Shown here: positions 8,761 to 18,945 of the stretch, one piece after another
Layout: each line of letters begins with the position of its first letter
Numbering within the stretch: position 1 is the stretch's first letter
Source of the DNA: Scleroderma bovista
Lineage: Eukaryota > Basidiomycota > Agaricomycetes > Boletales > Sclerodermataceae
Assembly: GCA_037178675.1 (NCBI GenBank)
Contig: JAYMGJ010000577.1
Location: 1 to 19,847, forward strand
Reading direction: 5' to 3'
Length of the DNA: 19,847 bases
Notes under the pieces: generated by a model
What the model was told of the DNA's origin: nothing
What the model saw: the letters and a program-made list of their open reading frames with translations, nothing else
Databases searched by the model: none
Position numbers and translations under genes: made by a program

Positions 8761-10052
8761 ATGGCCGACACCGGGCGATCTCACCGCATCGGAACTACGG
8801 GGAACCTTCAGCGTTCCATGCGTGCAAATTACGACGAGTATGGGGTAGATAGTGTATGTATCCTCCAATCCTTCCATTCAGATCAACTCACATGTAAAGG
8901 GATCATAGTACTATAAGAAGGTCGTCCTCAGTTCATAACTGAGGGTCACACAGGCTCACATCCCTCTATCCACCAGGTCGGGGCGACGTATCGCAACCCA
9001 CATTTGCCTGGCGTCTGCGCCTGCATGTTCACCTGGCTCGATAGGTGAGTCCTTGATGACACAGGAACGAGGCAGTCCTTCAATACAATCGTTCTTGCAG
9101 ATGGTGGAAACATGAACACAGTGCCCTCGGGTCAAGGACACCCCTGATATTTGACATGGCATGTGGTAGGTGGTCACTTCTGCGTCTTATTTCTGCTCCT
9201 TTGATCCGGCGCTATTTCTCAGGCAGGTTGGAAATGTCACCTGTATCTGTGCACCAGAGTACTTATGCGGCGATTTGAAGTGGAGAAGTAACCTTGGCCG
9301 CATACCAATGGTGGAAAGGAGCAAACTCCAAACCCGTTCGACGCGGTCCCCCAGCTCCTCCCGATCAGTCCACCAGCGCTTCCCTACAAACGGGTATAGC
9401 CTCATACCCATCCGACATGCGTATTATGGCTGCTGATCCAGTAAGATTCTAGCGTGGTCAAACGTGCACCGCTCACACTATAATACATACATCCTAGTAC
9501 ACTGCTGAGGCATACCTGGAACGCACGACATTGCCCTGTGCACCTCTTTCATTCATGGACATAGCGGGAGGCGCTCTACCCTCCACCATTTCACACCTGG
9601 CCTCGTTGGGTAAAGTCTCAGACTCAGGTGCAGAAACTTCGGTCCTAGGTGATAATACTGGAGATACTGTTGACAAGCCGATCATCATCGATATGGTGGT
9701 TTGCTCATTTGCATTGCATCTGGTGCAGTCGCCATCCGAACTATTTTCGCTCTTGTGGGAGCTGAGCACGAAGGCGAGTTGGCTCGTTGTACTCGCTCCA
9801 CATAAGAAACCACAGGTACGTCCGTGTTTTGGACCTCTTTGCAGCTGTTTTATCGGCTCGGTATCAGATCAAGGACGGGTGGGGGTGGGTGAAGTGGGAT
9901 TGCGACACTTGGGATGAATGCCCAATGGCTGATCGTAAGGGGGAGGATATCCAGGACAGGTACTTTCCAGATCTGCATTATAGGACAACACTTAATATTT
10001 AACCTCTGCCAGGGTGCACAGCCGGGTATACCGCAGCGTGAATTTTTCTTGA
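8761..10052 (+). CDS. SAM-dependent methyltransferase, fungal
   Basis: Proposed exons are 8761-8853, 8909-8920, 8977-9044, 9101-9169, 9281-9440, 9498-9815, 9868-9959 and 10013-10052, encoding 283 residues. The glycine-rich SAM loop is IFDMACGSGEVTLA (residues 74-87). A later strand, IIIDMVVCSFALHLVQSPSE, is the usual class I motif after the SAM acidic residue. SELFSLLWELS, WLVVLAPHKKPQ and IKDGWGWVKWD complete the Rossmann-like core. The N-terminus has YRNPHLPGV, which I recall from uncharacterised fungal methyltransferases. The substrate is unknown. Exon 2 is only 12 nt (YYKK), between introns of 55 and 56 nt. After exon 4 there is either one 111-nt intron or two normal ones around a 4-nt exon; both give Gly-Ser in the SAM loop. 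The gene ends 31 bases from a possible convergent gene. Confidence 0.88.
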
Positions 10053-10083
10053 CGATACATAGGTATGGCCAAGCTTTTCAAGA

Positions 10084-10562
10084 TCATGAAAGTAGACAGT
10101 GCATTGGGGGAAATGACCTACATTCGTTAAGAGACGCAAAGCAATGAGACATGACGACACCCGAGCGAACTGTTTCAGATTTTGTGGCTGCTCCAATTAC
10201 GAGGCACTCTGAGCTAGCAAGGACCTGATGGATCCTTGGTATATAGGTACGCCATAGCACCAATGTCCTAGAGCCCATAAGTGGTTGAGCACAAAACATG
10301 GATATTGAATTGATACATGATCATCACTCCTCCCAGCATACCATGGCTGCTACATGCCTACCGCATGACAGCTGACTCAGGAAAAGGATAAACTTGAACT
10401 ATGCCATTGACAGTGATCGGGATGTGTACCTGAGGGAAAACATAACCAGGATGCCAGTGAGTTCTCGGGCACCTTAGTATCGGTTGTACTCGAAACCTCG
10501 TAGTTGAGCGCCGCGAAGGCTGCAATATGAATTCCGATTAAATTACCCGTAATAACAAACAT
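10084..10562 (-). CDS. Possible small spliced gene, unknown
   Basis: The first exon (10562-10473) begins MFVITGNLIGIHIAAFAALN, a likely membrane anchor. A 43-nt GTGCCC...CTCAG intron joins it to an exon reading VHIPITVNGIVQVYPFPE (10429-10362). That exon either stops at TAG (10360-10358), giving 53 residues, or splices by a 94-nt GTAGGC...CTCTAG intron into 10267-10084, giving about 113 residues. The frames agree in phase and the second exon looks coding. I recognise no family, and introns 2 and beyond are uncertain. It would converge on the methyltransferase gene and lie downstream of ERF4 on the same strand. Confidence 0.4.
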
Positions 10563-10884
10563 CGTATCCCAGAAAGGGGGGATTAGTGAGTTAACTCAGT
10601 ATACCGAGGGGAGGGTAACACGGTGCCATGTACGGAAAGGAGATAAGAAGGATAAGGGTAAGAGGAAAGATAGTGGAATGGAGCTTCATGGTGCAGGTAC
10701 AGTGCAGGGATGGATTGCATAAAAGTGAAAGTGAGTGATGCGACAAGAACCGTGACAACGCTGAAGTGTAACCAGAAGAGAGAAAGGGAAAGAAAGCAGG
10801 GCAGGAAGACATCTAATGAGTGATATGCACATAAATGTGACACGAGACTTCTTAATCACTACACCAATGACACTAAACACAACT
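10563..10884. other. 3' flank of ERF4
   Basis: This holds the presumed 3' untranslated region of ERF4 and the leader of the possible gene at 10084-10562. Three overlapping minus frames (10583-10880) are Leu/Ser/His-rich and arise from a pyrimidine-rich strand; I do not take them as coding. Confidence 0.45.
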
Positions 10885-13234
10885 TCACATCGAAACAGGG
10901 CGAAAAGAACTCACATAATACTCGATCTCCAACTATGCAAGCGTCAGCTACAAGCCAATCAGAGACCACAAAAAAGACTCACAAAAAGAAAGGCCACATT
11001 CCGCGGCCATAAAATATTAAGACCGACAGGATTATAGAGCTGCGTATTTAGCTCTTCAATTTTCTCCTGAAGCCTTCGCATCTCCTATGAGAAAGCCATC
11101 TTTAGTGTCTTCTCGAAAGAGACAACCAAAACAAAGAGCGCGCCCACCTTGGTATAATGCGACGCTACAAGCAACGTCGACAGCTGGAGTGTGGCAATGG
11201 CGAAAAAGTTGTACACAAAAGAATGGCGAATGCTGTAAGCCGATATCAGAATCTCATTGATATCGTTGATAGTTTCGTGAAACTGCGTCGGTGTTATCTA
11301 TACTCGACAGCCAGCGAGTATATTAGCGTCAACTGGCAGAATAACGATAGGATACCCACCCGTCCCTCTAACTCCAATGGATATATGGGCGTGAACTGAA
11401 CAACCTCTCCACTCGCATAATCCCGCTCGATTCGGATGATCTCACGGGGGTGATGTACGCCTATATGGCCGACGGGTGGTGTGCCGTATGCACAGTCAGC
11501 TGGAGGTGGTCCAAAATAGTATGACGAGTGTGGGATTAGCGGACGTCGACGGCTACTCGGGGAAACCATGCAAGGATTAGTGCGAGTGCATGATGATACG
11601 AGCAAGAGAAAAATCGGAGGGAGGAAGACGAGAAGGCGAAGAGCGAAAGAGCGAAATAGAGAGACTTACCTCTTCTGCATAGTGGCAAAGTTCTTCGAAG
11701 TCAACGTCGAATAATAATCCGACCCCAACGGTTCGTGCCCTCCCTGGTCCTTTTCCTTCTCACCATCCTTGGGTTCCTGATGACCACCCTGACTCCGGGC
11801 ACCATAGTCCACCGGCCGATCAACAACATCCCAAGGCTGAGGCGACTGCGGTGCCTTCAGCCTGAGCCGCAGCTGCTCCAGCTTCTCCGAGGCGGATAGC
11901 TTGAACGAGGATCGTTGTCGGCGGACATGCCTCCTCCTCTCATCTACGTCGGAGGAACAGCCTTCGGAGAATTGAATACTCGCCCGTCGTGTATCTGCGA
12001 CGTCTTGCGTCTGCTCTTGAGCTAGGGGAAGATCGTGATCTGCATCGGGCAACAGTTGCGAAGGGTCCGCTTTCGAAAGTGGATCGTCCCCAAGCGGATG
12101 CCATACGCTGACCGCTTCCGTCGCCATTCCCATTGGCACAACATAGTCCCCCTCCGCATATCCCTCGCCTTCGGCCATTCTTGAGTCCGTCTCCACCGGT
12201 GCAGGTAAGGGAGAATGGGATACCGGTGCCTCCTCGCGCGCTCGCCCCCGCATCCACACATCTTCACTCTCGCGCTCACCATCCCCTCCCACCAAATCAA
12301 TCACCTCGCCACTTTTGATCATCGGCTCCACCAGCTCGACTTCAGCTTCTTCCTCCTCCTTGACAGCACGACCGCCCTCGCCTTTGTCCCCGTGCTCACC
12401 CTCGCCATGACCATCCCCGCTCAACCCGTCCGTATTCCCCTCATTCGTCCACGACGTCGCCAACGAAGACGGATGCGCAGCTGGTGACCGGCTTACCACA
12501 GACGACCGAGACGCATCGAGCGAGACCTGCGACGAGCCCGCCGAGTGAAAACGGTCGCTGCTCCGGCCCGCAGCCAAGTGCTGCTCTGGCGTCGATAGCA
12601 CAGAGGGCGGCTGCGGCTGCGCATGGTCCTCCGTCATCACAAGTGTATGATTGGTGCCCCCCGTAGGAGTAGTCGTTGCGGGAGTCGGTAGGGCGGTAGA
12701 CGTCCCAGCTCCAGGTGTGCTCATCGCAGATGTATCGTCCGCCGTAGTATCGCGAGGTGTGTGGGAAAGAGGAAGAGGAGGAGAAAGAGGAGACGTCGCA
12801 ACGGCGTCCTGTCGTCCAGCTGGCAACGCCGGCGTCCTACTACTAGTCGCTGCAGAACAATCCCCCCCACCACTCATTGGTGAAGTAACAACATCGGTCG
12901 CCGTCCCACCCATGATGCTCGCCATCATAGCAGCGTGCACACCCGACTCGAATCCAGTATTCCCGCGCGCTGCAAACGACGACGTCCGTGGGGGAATGAT
13001 GGGATAAGCCGTTGCAATGTCAAACACGCCTGGATCCTCCTCGGACGAGATCATGCTTTGGCTCTGAATCATCATCATATTATTACCGCCGCCATTGACG
13101 TTCCCGCGCTCGACGCCCTTCTTTTTTGCGGCGCCGGTTCCGTTCTTGTTGTTCTTGTTTTTGTTTTTGTTGTTGCTACTAGTAATATTACTAGTAGATG
13201 TCTTCGATGGCGCTCCTCTTAGTCCCGCTGTCAT
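10885..13234 (-). CDS. ERF4: Erf4/Golgin-A7-family palmitoyltransferase cofactor, long N-terminus
   Basis: Exons 13234-11670, 11552-11360, 11297-11148, 11084-10983 and 10932-10885 give 685 residues. The conserved domain is C-terminal (about 555-678): REIIRIERDYASGEVVQFTP, YPLELEGR, ITPTQFHETINDINEILISA, a hydrophobic helix VYNFFAIATLQLSTLLVAS, LQEKIEELNTQL, then NILWPRNVAFLFLEIEYY. In the family this protein binds and stabilises the DHHC palmitoyltransferase Erf2 (DHHC9-GCP16 in animals), which acts on Ras at the ER or Golgi. Residues 1 to about 540 are low-complexity, rich in Ser, Thr, Asn, Lys, Glu and Gly, and far longer than in yeast or animal members. The last exon may be cut short: a 56-nt GTGAGT...GTGTAG intron (10914-10859) would place a TGA directly after EIEYY. 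The first intron is 117 nt, the rest 50-63. Confidence 0.88.
13176..13197. repeat. 22-bp perfect palindrome inside ERF4 coding exon
   Basis: The sequence from 13176 to 13197 equals its own reverse complement. It contains two ACTAGT hexamers around a central AATATT. On the minus strand it encodes part of a Ser/Thr/Asn-rich run (TSNITSSN) near the start of the ERF4 protein. Confidence 0.9.
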
Positions 13235-14039
13235 CGCGACCGTCGCATCGAGGGAGTGAGACTAAAAAGTTTGAGGGTAGAGATCAAATAATGACGAGAA
13301 GACTAGTGCGAAGTTGAACGTTGAACAACGTTCAGGTTCCGCGTAAAAGTCGCAGGCCTCCGGTTTCACTTTCTTGTTGTGGGTTGCGCTGTCAGAAGCA
13401 AGCGAGACGTCTTTTTTTACGCCAGGGATGTCAAACCCAACGTTGGGGAAGCGAAGGCTCGTGGAATCTCGATGGCGATGATCCTGAAATGTATTCGACA
13501 GCAGTGTGTCAGTGTCAGTCGTGGAAAATCGCGCTGCAGAATACCGTGGTTTCCAAGGACTCCGAGGTTGTCAGCCAGAGAAAAGAGGTCACCGGGTGTG
13601 TGCAACGCGTCACTGCTGCTGGTTGTTGTTCAAGAGACGTCAACACGTCGAAATGAACGTGGGGCACAGCTGGCACCTTGTCAAACAGCCACTGACTTTG
13701 ACAAGCCAAGGCACAAATGTTCACGAGCCTAACAGACTTCTGCCATATCAAAATATTTTTCCCAAGTACTCATTAGCCGATCCACTGCGGGATATCTACC
13801 ATTCTTTAGATGGATGATTAGTACATATACATGCAAGTGCGTGATTCGATCGATAGATACATATGCCTTCGAGCTATGTAACGTTTATTGTATGTATGTC
13901 ACAATAGTGCAATAAAACTTGTGAAAAGAAAACATAATGATTGCGGCACGACTGATTGTAAAGAGAGAGAGAGGGAGAGTATTTCATCAATAAAACGAAA
14001 ACTGCATCGTGATATGACTCGTGAATAGAATATGCGTTA
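13235..14039. other. Spacer between CYC8 and ERF4
   Basis: It should hold the ERF4 promoter and the CYC8 3' end. TTTATT at 13884-13889 is AATAAA on the minus strand, about 150 bases after the CYC8 stop, a plausible poly(A) signal. A GA-rich tract stands at 13961-13979. Several overlapping frames of 62-117 codons between 13321 and 13817 show no family features. An inverted repeat is listed separately. Confidence 0.5.
13677..13705. repeat. Inverted repeat with 9-bp arms
   Basis: CTTGTCAAA (13677-13685) and TTTGACAAG (13697-13705) are perfect reverse complements with an 11-base spacer. The site lies 440-470 bases upstream of the ERF4 start, so it could be a binding site for a dimeric regulator, or chance. 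Confidence 0.6.
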
Positions 14040-17000
14040 TCATGCAGACGAAGGCGAGTCTTTCTTTTCGTGCGACCGCGGCGGCGACGCACCCTGAGGC
14101 CTTGCACTCGGCGAGTCCACAGCCGGATTCATCACCTCCGACAACTTGCCCCTCGACGGCGGCGTCGGCGTGCGTCGGTCCACCACCATCCTGTCGTCCG
14201 TCGGCGACGGCGCAGACGACGAGGGCGACAGCGTCGTGATCGGAGGCAGCGCCATGTGTCCGACCGGGCGGGGATGCGGGGGCAGCTGGCCCGTCACTGC
14301 AGGCGTGCTATACGTCGAGTGGGCCATCTCCGCCGCATGCTGACGAGACTCGGGCGAGGGGCGCATGGGGAGCGGAGACGGACGCGAGGATGGAGGCGAG
14401 TATCGTCCGGATGGTGAACCACGTTTCAAACTGTCAACGCGCGACCGCTTGGTGTCCATCTCCTCCATCGGAACGGGGCTGAGAGGACGTTTGAGGGAGT
14501 TGGACCCAGATGACGTCGGCGAAGGACCGTTCGAGGACGAGACAGATCGACGATGCGCAGGCGACGTCGCAGTGTGTCGGCTACCGCTCGACAGCGTTGG
14601 CGAGTGTGCATTGTCGTGGCCAGACGCCGACGGCTCCGCAGAACGGTATTGCGAAAGCACAACCAAGGCATCCGCGGCACCCTCATCGTAGTCTTCGTCA
14701 ATGATCCGGGACGGCGCACGAGGCGTGGCATTCGTAGGCGACGGCTGCGAAGATCGACTGCCAGAGCCACTCGAGCTCGCCGTGTCCTGCCCGTCCTTGG
14801 CAGAAAACGACCCCACCTTGTACAGGTCTGATCGCTCATCCTTCCTGCGCGGAGGCCCTTTCCGCTTCCTCTTGCTCACATCACTTGGGGCGGAGCCGCT
14901 CACACTCTGCGAGTCCGAATCCTTCTCCTTGACCGGCTGGGGCTTCCGCTTGCTCTTTGAATCACTGGCCGACGATGGCTCGGGAGACCCTGTCATACGG
15001 TGCAGTGGAACCCGAGAGGGTCCATCTGGCGAAGTCGCCACCGACCCGGCATACCGCCTTGGCTCCTCGATCGGCCGTTCGCGAGCGTCGACACGAGCAG
15101 GATCATACCGCAAGGGCCCACCTTCATGCGGAGGCGCCTGAGGGGGTGGCGACCGTGGATAAGGAGGACCACCGGGCGGCTTCGAATCCCAGTAGGCCGT
15201 GCGTGGGTGCGCAGACCGCGGCGACGTGTCCATCGGGCTTTGGGCACGGTGAGGACCTGGCGAGCGGGAATGGTAGTAATGCTGCGAGCGGTGACCAGGG
15301 TACTCGGGGCGTCCACGGGGATCCCAGTCGCGAGAATGTTCGGGAGGACCACGACGATCCCAAGACGCATCGCGCTCCACAGGACGCGGCTCGCGCGGAT
15401 ACGAAGGGGGCGATCGCTGAGATGCAGAGGCACTGGGCTGAGCGGGCCCAACTGGTTGGCGACCAGGGTACGGGGGGAAGTTCATCCCAGAAGAGCGCGG
15501 ACGAGGGTGAGGAACGGGCGAGGTAGACGTTGAGGGCACACGATGACGGCCGTTGAAGTACTCGGAGGGAGTAGGGCCATGGGCAGACGAACGTAGCTCC
15601 TCGGTGGGGAGTTGCTGTTGTGGAACGGGGTGGTGCAGGAGGAGGTTCTGGTGCCCGGCAGGTCCACGACCCTCGCGTCCAGGGCCAGAGAACTCGCGAT
15701 GGTGAGAACGCTCCACGTCCATGGGTGCGAGGGGCGTATGCGACTGTGGGTGGCGAGACTCATCGATGGAGACAGGGGGGGGAGGGCCCCTGAAAGGCCC
15801 AGGCGAGTTACGCCCGACAGGTACTGGGGGTGGTGGGAGGTGGAGAGCGTCGTTGTTCCCGGGACCTCTTGATTCGGACCTAAGAAGAGGCCGAGTGGAG
15901 GTGGATTGCAGGAGAAGGGGAGGACCTGTGAGGCCGGGAGGAGGTACGGTGGGGTTGGCGTAGGCAGTAGGGTGGACGTCTTGTGGGCCTGGGGCGGCAG
16001 GAAGTTGACTCCCGGTCGCTTGGGCGTTCTTCAAGAGATGGAGACGCTGGGTGATAATGGGGTTGCCGGGGTCGAGCTCCGCAGCGCGGGCATAAGCATC
16101 GATGGCATCGGAGATCTGGTTATTGCAGCTCTCGTACAAGCTGCCGAGGTCGAACCAGACCTCCGAGATGTAGGGGTTGATGCGGATGGCCCTCGAGTAC
16201 GCATCCAGTGCGTCGCGGAACTGATTGATTTGAAAGTAGAGGACGCCGATGGAGCACCAGAAGGTAGGGTTTCGGCCGTCGCGGTAGACGGCTTGTTGAT
16301 AAGCTTCGTATGCCTTGTTGTACTTTTGACCTGCCATGTAAGCACGCCCGAGGAGATACCAGCTCTGGGCATCCGAAGGGTCTGCAGTGGCAGAGTGAAT
16401 AAGACTTCTTGGAAGGGGAAGTTGGCAACGCACCTGCTTCGAGACTCTTTGTGAGATATTGGATGGCGAGTTCCTGGTTCTGGAAGGACGACCCGTCCTG
16501 GTGGTAGAGCCATCCGAGCTGCTGGAGCACCTTTGCGTGGGTAGGGTTGTCCGCGACGACGCGTTCGTAGGCATCTTTTGCACGGAGATACTGAAAAGAG
16601 ATGAGTGCCATGTACGTTAACGCGGGGAAGGCCACCCTACATCGTTTTGCTGTTCATAGACATGTCCGATTTGGAACCAGATGTCGGCATGGGCGAGGGG
16701 ACTTGGTGGGTTGCGGAGGATGCGGTCGAAGCAGCTGAGGGACTCTTCGTACTTGCCCTGCTGTTTGTAGATGATGCCGAGACGGAAGAGGATCTCGTTT
16801 GCCTTGTCAAAGTCTAGTTCTGCATGATGAATACATAACAAATGCCAGGGCGAAGGGGGGACGGGCCAACCTTTGTCCATTTTGAGGACCAACGCGAATG
16901 CCTCCTCTGCATGGTCGAGGGAGCCGTAGCGGTCGTAGAGGATGCCGATGCCATACCAGAGCTTTGGGTCCTCCTGCGGGGGGGGGTGAGGAGCGCACAG

Positions 17001-17695
17001 AGGGAGAGGCGAGAGCGCGCACCTTTGGGTTTGGGAGGAGGTACAAGGCCTGTTGGTAGGCAGAGTAGGCCTTCTGGAGGTCGTCCTGCATGAGGTAGCA
17101 GTGGCCTAGATCGGATCGGGGTGAGCGAGGGTGCTGAGGTAAGCGAGCCACTGACCCAAAGCACTCCACACTTCGCCGTTGTCTTCCTGCAGTTGCAGCA
17201 CGCGTTGGAAATACTCGATTGCCTAAACGGGGGATGACATCATCTGAGATTGAGAGGATATCCTCGGGACACACCTTTGGATAGTTTTCCTTGATCCGTG
17301 CAATGCCCGCGACCTGGGTGAGGCCGGACAGCGAGAGGGGATTGTGCCGCAGCGCATTCTCGTATGCGGTGATGGCGTGCTCGAGATCGCCCATCTGCTC
17401 GGCCACCCGCCCTGGGGGGACGGTCATTCGCCGCCGAGATGAGGGAGGGGGAGCACACACCGATGAGGAGCCAGGTCTGCTCGTTTGCCAGGGCGAGCTT
17501 GTGGATGGTGCTGGATGTGGGGTTGGTGGGGTTGGTGGGGGACAGCTGGGCGGATGCGTTGGGGGTGGCGGGGTGCACGGCGGCGCTGCCGTTGAGATGG
17601 GGCGGGGCAGCGAGGACATGGGGGTCGTGCATGCGCACGTCCCTGTCTGGCTGGCGGGGGACGTGGCGGTGGGACATGGCTGGGTGACGTGGCAC
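14040..17695 (-). CDS. CYC8: CYC8/SSN6, TPR subunit of the Tup1-Cyc8 corepressor
   Basis: Exons 17695-17461, 17411-17275, 17222-17156, 17105-17023, 16973-16871, 16819-16641, 16590-16434 and 16381-14040 encode 1100 residues. About ten TPR units span residues 66-442. Examples are GDLEHAITAYENALRHNP, KAIEYFQRVLQLQEDNGEVW, KLWYGIGILYDRYGSLDHAE, LFRLGIIYKQQGKYEESLSC, HAKVLQQLGWLYHQDG and SWYLLGRAYMAGQKYNKAYE. In the family these bind Tup1 and DNA-bound repressors to silence many promoters in the nucleus. Residues 443-1100 form a Pro, Ser, Arg-rich disordered tail with SKRKRK and KKRKP-like nuclear signals, all in one exon. The N-terminus is short and lacks the Gln run of yeast Ssn6. All seven introns are 49-69 nt or a little more with GT...AG ends and matched phases. 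ATG codons at 17695 and 17677 are both possible starts. Confidence 0.96.
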
Positions 17696-17745
17696 CGGGC
17701 GACGAGGAGGGGGAAGAGAAAGTCGCCAAGCAGTCGAGGCTGTTG

Positions 17746-17754
17746 ATATATATA
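17746..17754 (-). promoter_or_regulatory. TATA-like element before CYC8
   Basis: ATATATATA stands 51-59 bases upstream of the chosen CYC8 start codon. It is symmetric, so it could serve either strand; position favours CYC8. Confidence 0.45.
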
Positions 17755-18264
17755 CGAAGGCGGCTGCGCAGGGGAAATCAGGGACCCTAATGGGTGTCGG
17801 AACTATTACGGCAGATCACAGATCTCGGAGGCGATGACAATCTAGCATAGCGGGTTACCAAATCCCTGGACCGCGCTTATGTCAGCTGTCGTTTCGAGGG
17901 TCTCCCAGATCGTGATCGTGGCTCAGGTACTCGCTTCGCCCACCACACGCGGCACGGGAGATCTCCGTCCCGCCTAATAGTCCTCCAAGGGGCGGATAGC
18001 GGAACGTTATTCGCGAGGCTATCGTACTAGATGTGCTCCTTCTCTTCGCTCCAGATCAGTGCGTCGCTCGGCCAACGCCAACCTGCCCTCCACTTCGAAG
18101 ACGCCATTGAGAGGGATCGCCAGGGTTCTCCGGCCGCCGGTCCGACCCACTATGCCTCCCACCGTGCTCGGATGCACGCCCGCGAGGGGGCACACTAGCG
18201 CCTTGAATTCATGCGCGGCGGAGAACCAGGCGCCAACTCCGCGGAAAGAGAAACAAAGTCTCAG

Positions 18265-18287
18265 TGACAGCTTTGACTGCTGTCAAA
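18265..18287. repeat. Overlapping dyads in divergent promoter
   Basis: TGACAGC (18265-18271) pairs with GCTGTCA (18279-18285), and TTTGAC (18272-18277) pairs with GTCAAA (18282-18287). The TTTGAC/GTCAAA core also occurs in the inverted repeat at 13677-13705. Confidence 0.5.
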
Positions 18288-18796
18288 CGTTCATTTCACC
18301 CGGCCGGCGTGACTTTGTGTATTCAGTTGCGACTGTGTCCCAAAAAAAAACCCTTCATTTCAAAAACAAACTCGGTCCTAAGCCCATCAATGAAGTCGCC
18401 ATAAATGGTCATACACTTGCATAATCTCGATGACCCTCCTTTCCCGGCGGCTTAGAGGTTTCGCCACTGGCTGATCGCGCCGAGACGCAGCCAAGGGCAG
18501 GTTTCATCGTCATAATATATTCTCTACCTATTTGCAACATGTCTGCCAAACGCAGCGGGTCGACCCGTGGGTCTCGCATAGGATGGTTCCGAAGGGGAAA
18601 TCGTTGCACCCTAACACCTTGGGGTAATCGGCCGTCCTTATCTCCAAACATATCCCCACACGGAGCTGGAGGCATTAGGAGCACCATGGGAAGATCGAAT
18701 AGCAGGAACGTGGTATGTACCAGCCTTATATACGGTGCTTCGACAGAAACCCCCATGGAAGCCCTGCCTTGACTTATCACCATGGCCTCCCACCCA

Positions 18797-18836
18797 TTTT
18801 CGAAGCCAAACTCAAAAAATTTCCCCGCTTCGAAAA
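18797..18836. repeat. Inverted repeat with 10-bp arms upstream of SERF-like gene
   Basis: TTTTCGAAGC (18797-18806) and GCTTCGAAAA (18827-18836) are perfect reverse complements around a 20-base spacer, 110-150 bases before the start codon. Each arm holds the TTCGAA palindrome. Confidence 0.65.
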
Positions 18837-18869
18837 CGGCCTTTTCCAAATAGGGTGACCCGTGTTTGC

Positions 18870-18879
18870 CCTTATTTGG
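18870..18879 (+). promoter_or_regulatory. CArG-box match (MADS/SRF-type site)
   Basis: CCTTATTTGG fits CC(A/T)6GG exactly. Its near mirror CCAAATAGGG lies at 18846-18855, so the two form a dyad. It stands about 67 bases before the SERF-like start codon. Fungal SRF/Mcm1-like factors bind such sites; occupancy here is inferred. Confidence 0.45.
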
Positions 18880-18907
18880 GGAGACTCGTGGGGGGACATC
18901 CATTCCT

Positions 18908-18932
18908 GACGACGACAACAACGACGACGACC
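18908..18932. repeat. GAC/AAC trinucleotide tract
   Basis: Imperfect GAC repeats interrupted by AACAAC lie 14-38 bases before the SERF-like start codon, within its presumed leader. Confidence 0.7.
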
Positions 18933-18945
18933 ACTCGCTACCAAC

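Larger units (their letters stand above)
17755..18945. other. Divergent intergenic region of CYC8 and SERF-like gene
   Basis: No convincing gene lies here. A 194-codon minus frame (18409-18993) and a 121-codon plus frame (18059-18424) show no family features, and the former overlaps SERF exon 1. Regulatory-looking elements are at 18265-18287, 18797-18836, 18846-18879 and 18908-18932. Confidence 0.5.

Noticed and set aside
9494..9769. 91-codon minus-strand frame
   Set aside because: Lies opposite exon 6 of the methyltransferase, whose frame carries the family motifs.
10583..10880. Three overlapping Leu/Ser-rich minus-strand frames
   Set aside because: Composition comes from a pyrimidine-rich 3' flank of ERF4; no consistent start, splice or family signal.
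14957..15533. Long plus-strand frames (177-189 codons) opposite the CYC8 tail
   Set aside because: They mirror a GC-rich, Pro/Ser/Arg-rich coding exon; the translations are Arg/Gly/Pro-rich and without family motifs, as expected of antisense shadows.
15906..16454. 182-codon plus-strand frame opposite the CYC8 TPR region
   Set aside because: It is the antisense of highly conserved TPR codons and crosses a CYC8 splice site.
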